18,211 bases of DNA from Chloroflexia bacterium (GTDB lineage Bacteria > Chloroflexota > Chloroflexia > Thermomicrobiales > JALYUS01): contig JAICJW010000029.1 in NCBI GenBank assembly GCA_025928215.1, positions 1 to 18,211 of the forward strand. The letters are read 5' to 3'. Both the position numbers and the translations under genes were made by a program. Shown here piece by piece: positions 16,296 through 18,211 of this stretch (positions within the stretch are counted from its first letter, which is position 1; each line of letters begins with the position of its first letter). Below the pieces are notes generated by a model that saw nothing but the letters and a program-made list of their open reading frames with translations, was not told the origin of the DNA and did no database searches.

Positions 16296-17429
16296 ATGAC
16301 CGTGCGGGCGGATCGAAATGGAGGGGGGTACCGTGCGCGGCGCTACGCGGTCGCCCTCCTCTGCGCGCTCTCACTTCTCGCCGGGTGCGGCGCCGCGTCC
16401 GGCACGCGCACCGCCGCGCCCGCCGTCACCGCCTTCCCAACGCTCACACCGCTCCCATCCAGCACCGCGACTGCCGCGTTACCGGATCGGTTGCACCTCC
16501 GCCCGGTCGCGCCGGACGCGCTGACGCTCTTTATCCAACCGGACGATGGCCGCGCCCCGGTCCTCACCGCCTTCAATACCGCACAGACGAGCATTGACCT
16601 GATGATCTATCTGCTCTCGGATCGCGAGGCGATCGCCGCATTGAAAAATGCCGCCCTCCGGGGCGTCACTGTGCGCGTGCTGCTGGAGCAAAATCCGTGT
16701 TGTGCCAGCGACAACACGATGCAACGCGCCCTGTTTGGTGAGTTGCAGGGAGCGCGCGTGCAGGTCCAGTGGACGAACCCCGCCTTCCGGCTGACGCACG
16801 CGAAAATGGCCGTTATTGACGGCGCGACCGCGCTTGTCATGTCCCAGAATCTGACGAAAACGTCCTTCACCTTCAACCGCGAAGCGAATATCGTGGATCG
16901 CGATCCGGTGGATGTTGCAGTGCTCGGCGCGCTCTTCGCCGCCGATTGGAGTCGGTCACCCTATACTCCGTCCGATCCAAACCTCGTCATCGCGAACAGC
17001 AACGCGCGCCAGGCGTTTCTCACGCTGATCGGCGGCGCGACGAAATCGCTCGCCATCGAGAGCGAGGAGATGCAGGACCTGGCAATCATTGATGCCTTGA
17101 TCGCGGCGCAGAAACGGGGTGTCGCCGTGCGCTATATCGGCGCGATGACCCCGGCCGGGACGACCGCGCCGCAGCGGGACGAGAACGCCGCCGGGCGGAA
17201 GCGGCTGGCCGGTGGCGGCGGGGGCGTCCGTTTGCTCGCCGTTCCCTATGTCCACACGAAAACGGTCGTCGCGGATGGGAGCGTCGCTTTCGTCGGCAGC
17301 GAGAATTTCTCCGCCGCCTCACTCGACACGAACCGCGAAATTGGTATCCTGTCAGCTGATACCGCGATCATTGGCCGCCTCACGAGCGTCTTTACGAAAG
17401 ATTGGGCGGCGGGGAAATCGGAGACCTGA
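16296..17429 (+). CDS. Phospholipase D-like (HKD) lipoprotein
   Basis: 377 residues from ATG 16296 (GGAG 10 bases upstream). The signal peptide has a basic n-region and hydrophobic core ending in a lipobox, LLAGC (Cys31), then a short Pro/Thr linker. Two PLD half-domains follow: HAKMAVID (His168, Lys170, Asp175) with SQNLTKTSFTFNREA, and HTKTVVAD (His320, Lys322, Asp327) with GSENFSAASLDTNREIGI. Two HKD motifs form one active site in PLD enzymes that hydrolyse or transfer phosphodiesters; substrates include phospholipids and DNA, unknown here. A GTG at 16227 would add 23 residues before the signal peptide and is less likely. It should be tethered to the outer face of the membrane. Confidence 0.9.
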   Translation: MTVRADRNGGGYRARRYAVALLCALSLLAGCGAASGTRTAAPAVTAFPTLTPLPSSTATAALPDRLHLRPVAPDALTLFIQPDDGRAPVLTAFNTAQTSIDLMIYLLSDREAIAALKNAALRGVTVRVLLEQNPCCASDNTMQRALFGELQGARVQVQWTNPAFRLTHAKMAVIDGATALVMSQNLTKTSFTFNREANIVDRDPVDVAVLGALFAADWSRSPYTPSDPNLVIANSNARQAFLTLIGGATKSLAIESEEMQDLAIIDALIAAQKRGVAVRYIGAMTPAGTTAPQRDENAAGRKRLAGGGGGVRLLAVPYVHTKTVVADGSVAFVGSENFSAASLDTNREIGILSADTAIIGRLTSVFTKDWAAGKSET

Positions 17430-17445
17430 AGAACCTAACCCCCAG

Positions 17446-17468
17446 CCCCTTCCCTCGGCGGGAAGGGG
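17446..17468. terminator. Hairpin after the PLD lipoprotein gene
   Basis: A 9-base perfect stem (CCCCTTCCC/GGGAAGGGG) with a TCGGC loop, 17 bases after the PLD stop and 18 before the next start. It is possibly a terminator, but there is no T-run. CCCAGCCCCTTCCC-type hairpins also look like a dispersed repeat of such genomes. Confidence 0.5.
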
Positions 17469-17485
17469 CGTAAAGGAGCAACGCA

Positions 17486-17941
17486 GTGGCAGATAGTTGG
17501 GACGATCTTCGCGAGCGGTTTGCGATCGTGTCCGCCGATTTTCTGGCGCTGGCGAGCCAGGTGAACGCGGCGCGCGCTGATGAACCGGGTGTCTGTGGGC
17601 ATTGGTCGGTGAAAGAGATGATCGCGCATATGGCGGCGTGGGATTGGGAAGGCGAGCGCTATTTCCGCGAACTACACGCCGGTGGCGATGAGAACCGGCG
17701 TTACAATGTCGCGGATTTCAATGCGGCGGCGGTGGAGGAACGGCGCGGGCAATCGTGGGAGGAGACGCTCGACGAACTGCGGCGTGCCAATATGACCTTC
17801 GCCGCCTCCCTCGCGACCGTCTCCGCCGGAGATCGTGAGACGGACACGCACTACGCGTCGTGGCTCCGCGCCGTCACCGGCCACTACGAGGAGCACACCG
17901 CACAGATCCGTGCCTGGCTCGGAGAAGAAAAAACGGCCTGA
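17486..17941 (+). CDS. DinB-superfamily / ClbS-DfsB-like four-helix protein
   Basis: 151 residues from GTG 17486, with AAAGGAG 6 bases or so upstream. The block GHWSVKEMIAHMAAWDWEGERYF with His48 and the C-terminal TGHYEEHTAQIRAWL (HxxxH) place it in the DinB superfamily, closest in feel to the ClbS/DfsB and mycothiol-dependent maleylpyruvate isomerase N-terminal groups. Members bind a divalent metal and act in thiol transfer or, for ClbS, in protection from the genotoxin colibactin. The function here is unknown. A hairpin separates it from the PLD gene and a new promoter follows it. Confidence 0.83.
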   Translation: MADSWDDLRERFAIVSADFLALASQVNAARADEPGVCGHWSVKEMIAHMAAWDWEGERYFRELHAGGDENRRYNVADFNAAAVEERRGQSWEETLDELRRANMTFAASLATVSAGDRETDTHYASWLRAVTGHYEEHTAQIRAWLGEEKTA

Positions 17942-17990
17942 CGGGTCCGTACAAGGGCAGTATGCACAGGAGCGTAACCGGCTCACCCCC

Positions 17991-18019
17991 TTGACAGACA
18001 AGAACATATGTTCTATTCT
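17991..18019 (+). promoter_or_regulatory. Strong promoter of the VOC gene
   Basis: TTGACA (17991-17996), 17-base spacer, TATTCT (18014-18019). It is the clearest sigma70-type promoter on the plus strand of the window, 67 bases before the VOC start. Confidence 0.85.
18001..18014. promoter_or_regulatory. Palindromic operator AGAACATATGTTCT (SOS-box-like)
   Basis: A perfect 14-base palindrome fills the spacer between the -35 and -10 of the VOC promoter and touches the -10. Its core GAAC-N4-GTTC matches the LexA/DinR box of Gram-positive bacteria and actinobacteria. Its position would let a bound repressor block RNA polymerase. The identity of the regulator is an inference. Confidence 0.65.
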
Positions 18020-18085
18020 GTGGTCGTACCGTACTGCTCCTGCGTCCCAACCAACGGCCGTTTTTCTGCCTCAAGGAGGGTTCGT

Positions 18086-18211
18086 ATGTCTGGTCACTTC
18101 ATTTGCCACGTTGACATTCCCACCACCAGCCAAGAGGAAGCGGGAACGTTCTACGAGAGTCTGTTCGGCTGGAAGATTCAGCCAATCATGAAGGAGTACT
18201 CGACGTTCGCG
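18086..18211 (+). CDS. VOC superfamily (glyoxalase/bleomycin-resistance fold) protein, 3' end cut by window
   Basis: 42 codons are visible before the window ends. ATG 18086 follows AAGGAGGG at about 5 bases. The opening HFICHVDIPTTSQEEAGTFY and the following ESLFGWKIQPI have the beta-alpha-beta pattern of a VOC module: metal-ligand His in the first strand (CHVDI), then FYESLFGW. The superfamily covers glyoxalase I, extradiol dioxygenases and drug-binding resistance proteins; the type cannot be chosen from this fragment. It is transcribed from its own strong promoter with a palindromic operator. Confidence 0.88.
   Translation, partial: MSGHFICHVDIPTTSQEEAGTFYESLFGWKIQPIMKEYSTFA

Overview
This 18.2 kb window is GC-rich chromosomal DNA from a bacterium that I would place, with moderate confidence, in the Chloroflexota (Thermomicrobia/Ktedonobacteria-like). 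The reasons are an F420-type LLM oxidoreductase, surface proteins with long Pro/Thr/Ala linkers, a leucine T-box leader of Gram-positive/Chloroflexota style, and interspersed CAGAG-type inverted repeats. No phage, transposase, CRISPR, tRNA or rRNA was seen. The inference rests on style, not on a marker gene.

Layout. (1) 1-3395, minus strand: a leucine biosynthesis operon read right to left. It has a sigma70-type promoter, a transcriptional T-box leader with a probable Leu (CUC) specifier and a terminator, then a short Leu-rich ORF, then leuA and leuC (cut by the window edge). A large inverted repeat sits between leuA and leuC. Twelve bases just after the T-box terminator are perfectly complementary to the leuA ribosome-binding/start region, with the Leu-rich ORF in the loop. 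This suggests a second, translational layer of control and is the most interesting signal here. (2) 3551-5801, plus: a membrane-anchored C39-like peptidase with TPRs, then a SAM methyltransferase. (3) 5869-8293, plus: three genes overlapping by 4 bases (F420-type LLM oxidoreductase, PIG-L/LmbE deacetylase, HisJ-type PHP phosphatase), clearly one transcription unit. (4) 8549-10201, plus: a transmembrane Ser/Thr protein kinase without PASTA repeats. (5) 10225-11956, minus: DoxX membrane protein, DinB-fold protein and methionine sulfoxide reductase B. (6) 12035-13201, plus: NamZ/DUF1343 muramidase-like protein, divergent from msrB. (7) 13381-16016, minus: a second degenerate copy of the inverted repeat, then an ABC-2 exporter pair (permease, ATPase), a long hairpin, and a small membrane protein. 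(8) 16296-18211, plus: a phospholipase D-like lipoprotein, a second DinB/ClbS-fold protein, and the start of a VOC (glyoxalase-fold) protein whose promoter carries a perfect GAAC-N4-GTTC palindrome between -35 and -10.

Most genes are ordinary housekeeping, cell-envelope or detoxification functions. The unusual content is regulatory: the layered leuA leader, the repeat in the leu operon, and the SOS-box-like palindrome at the VOC gene.
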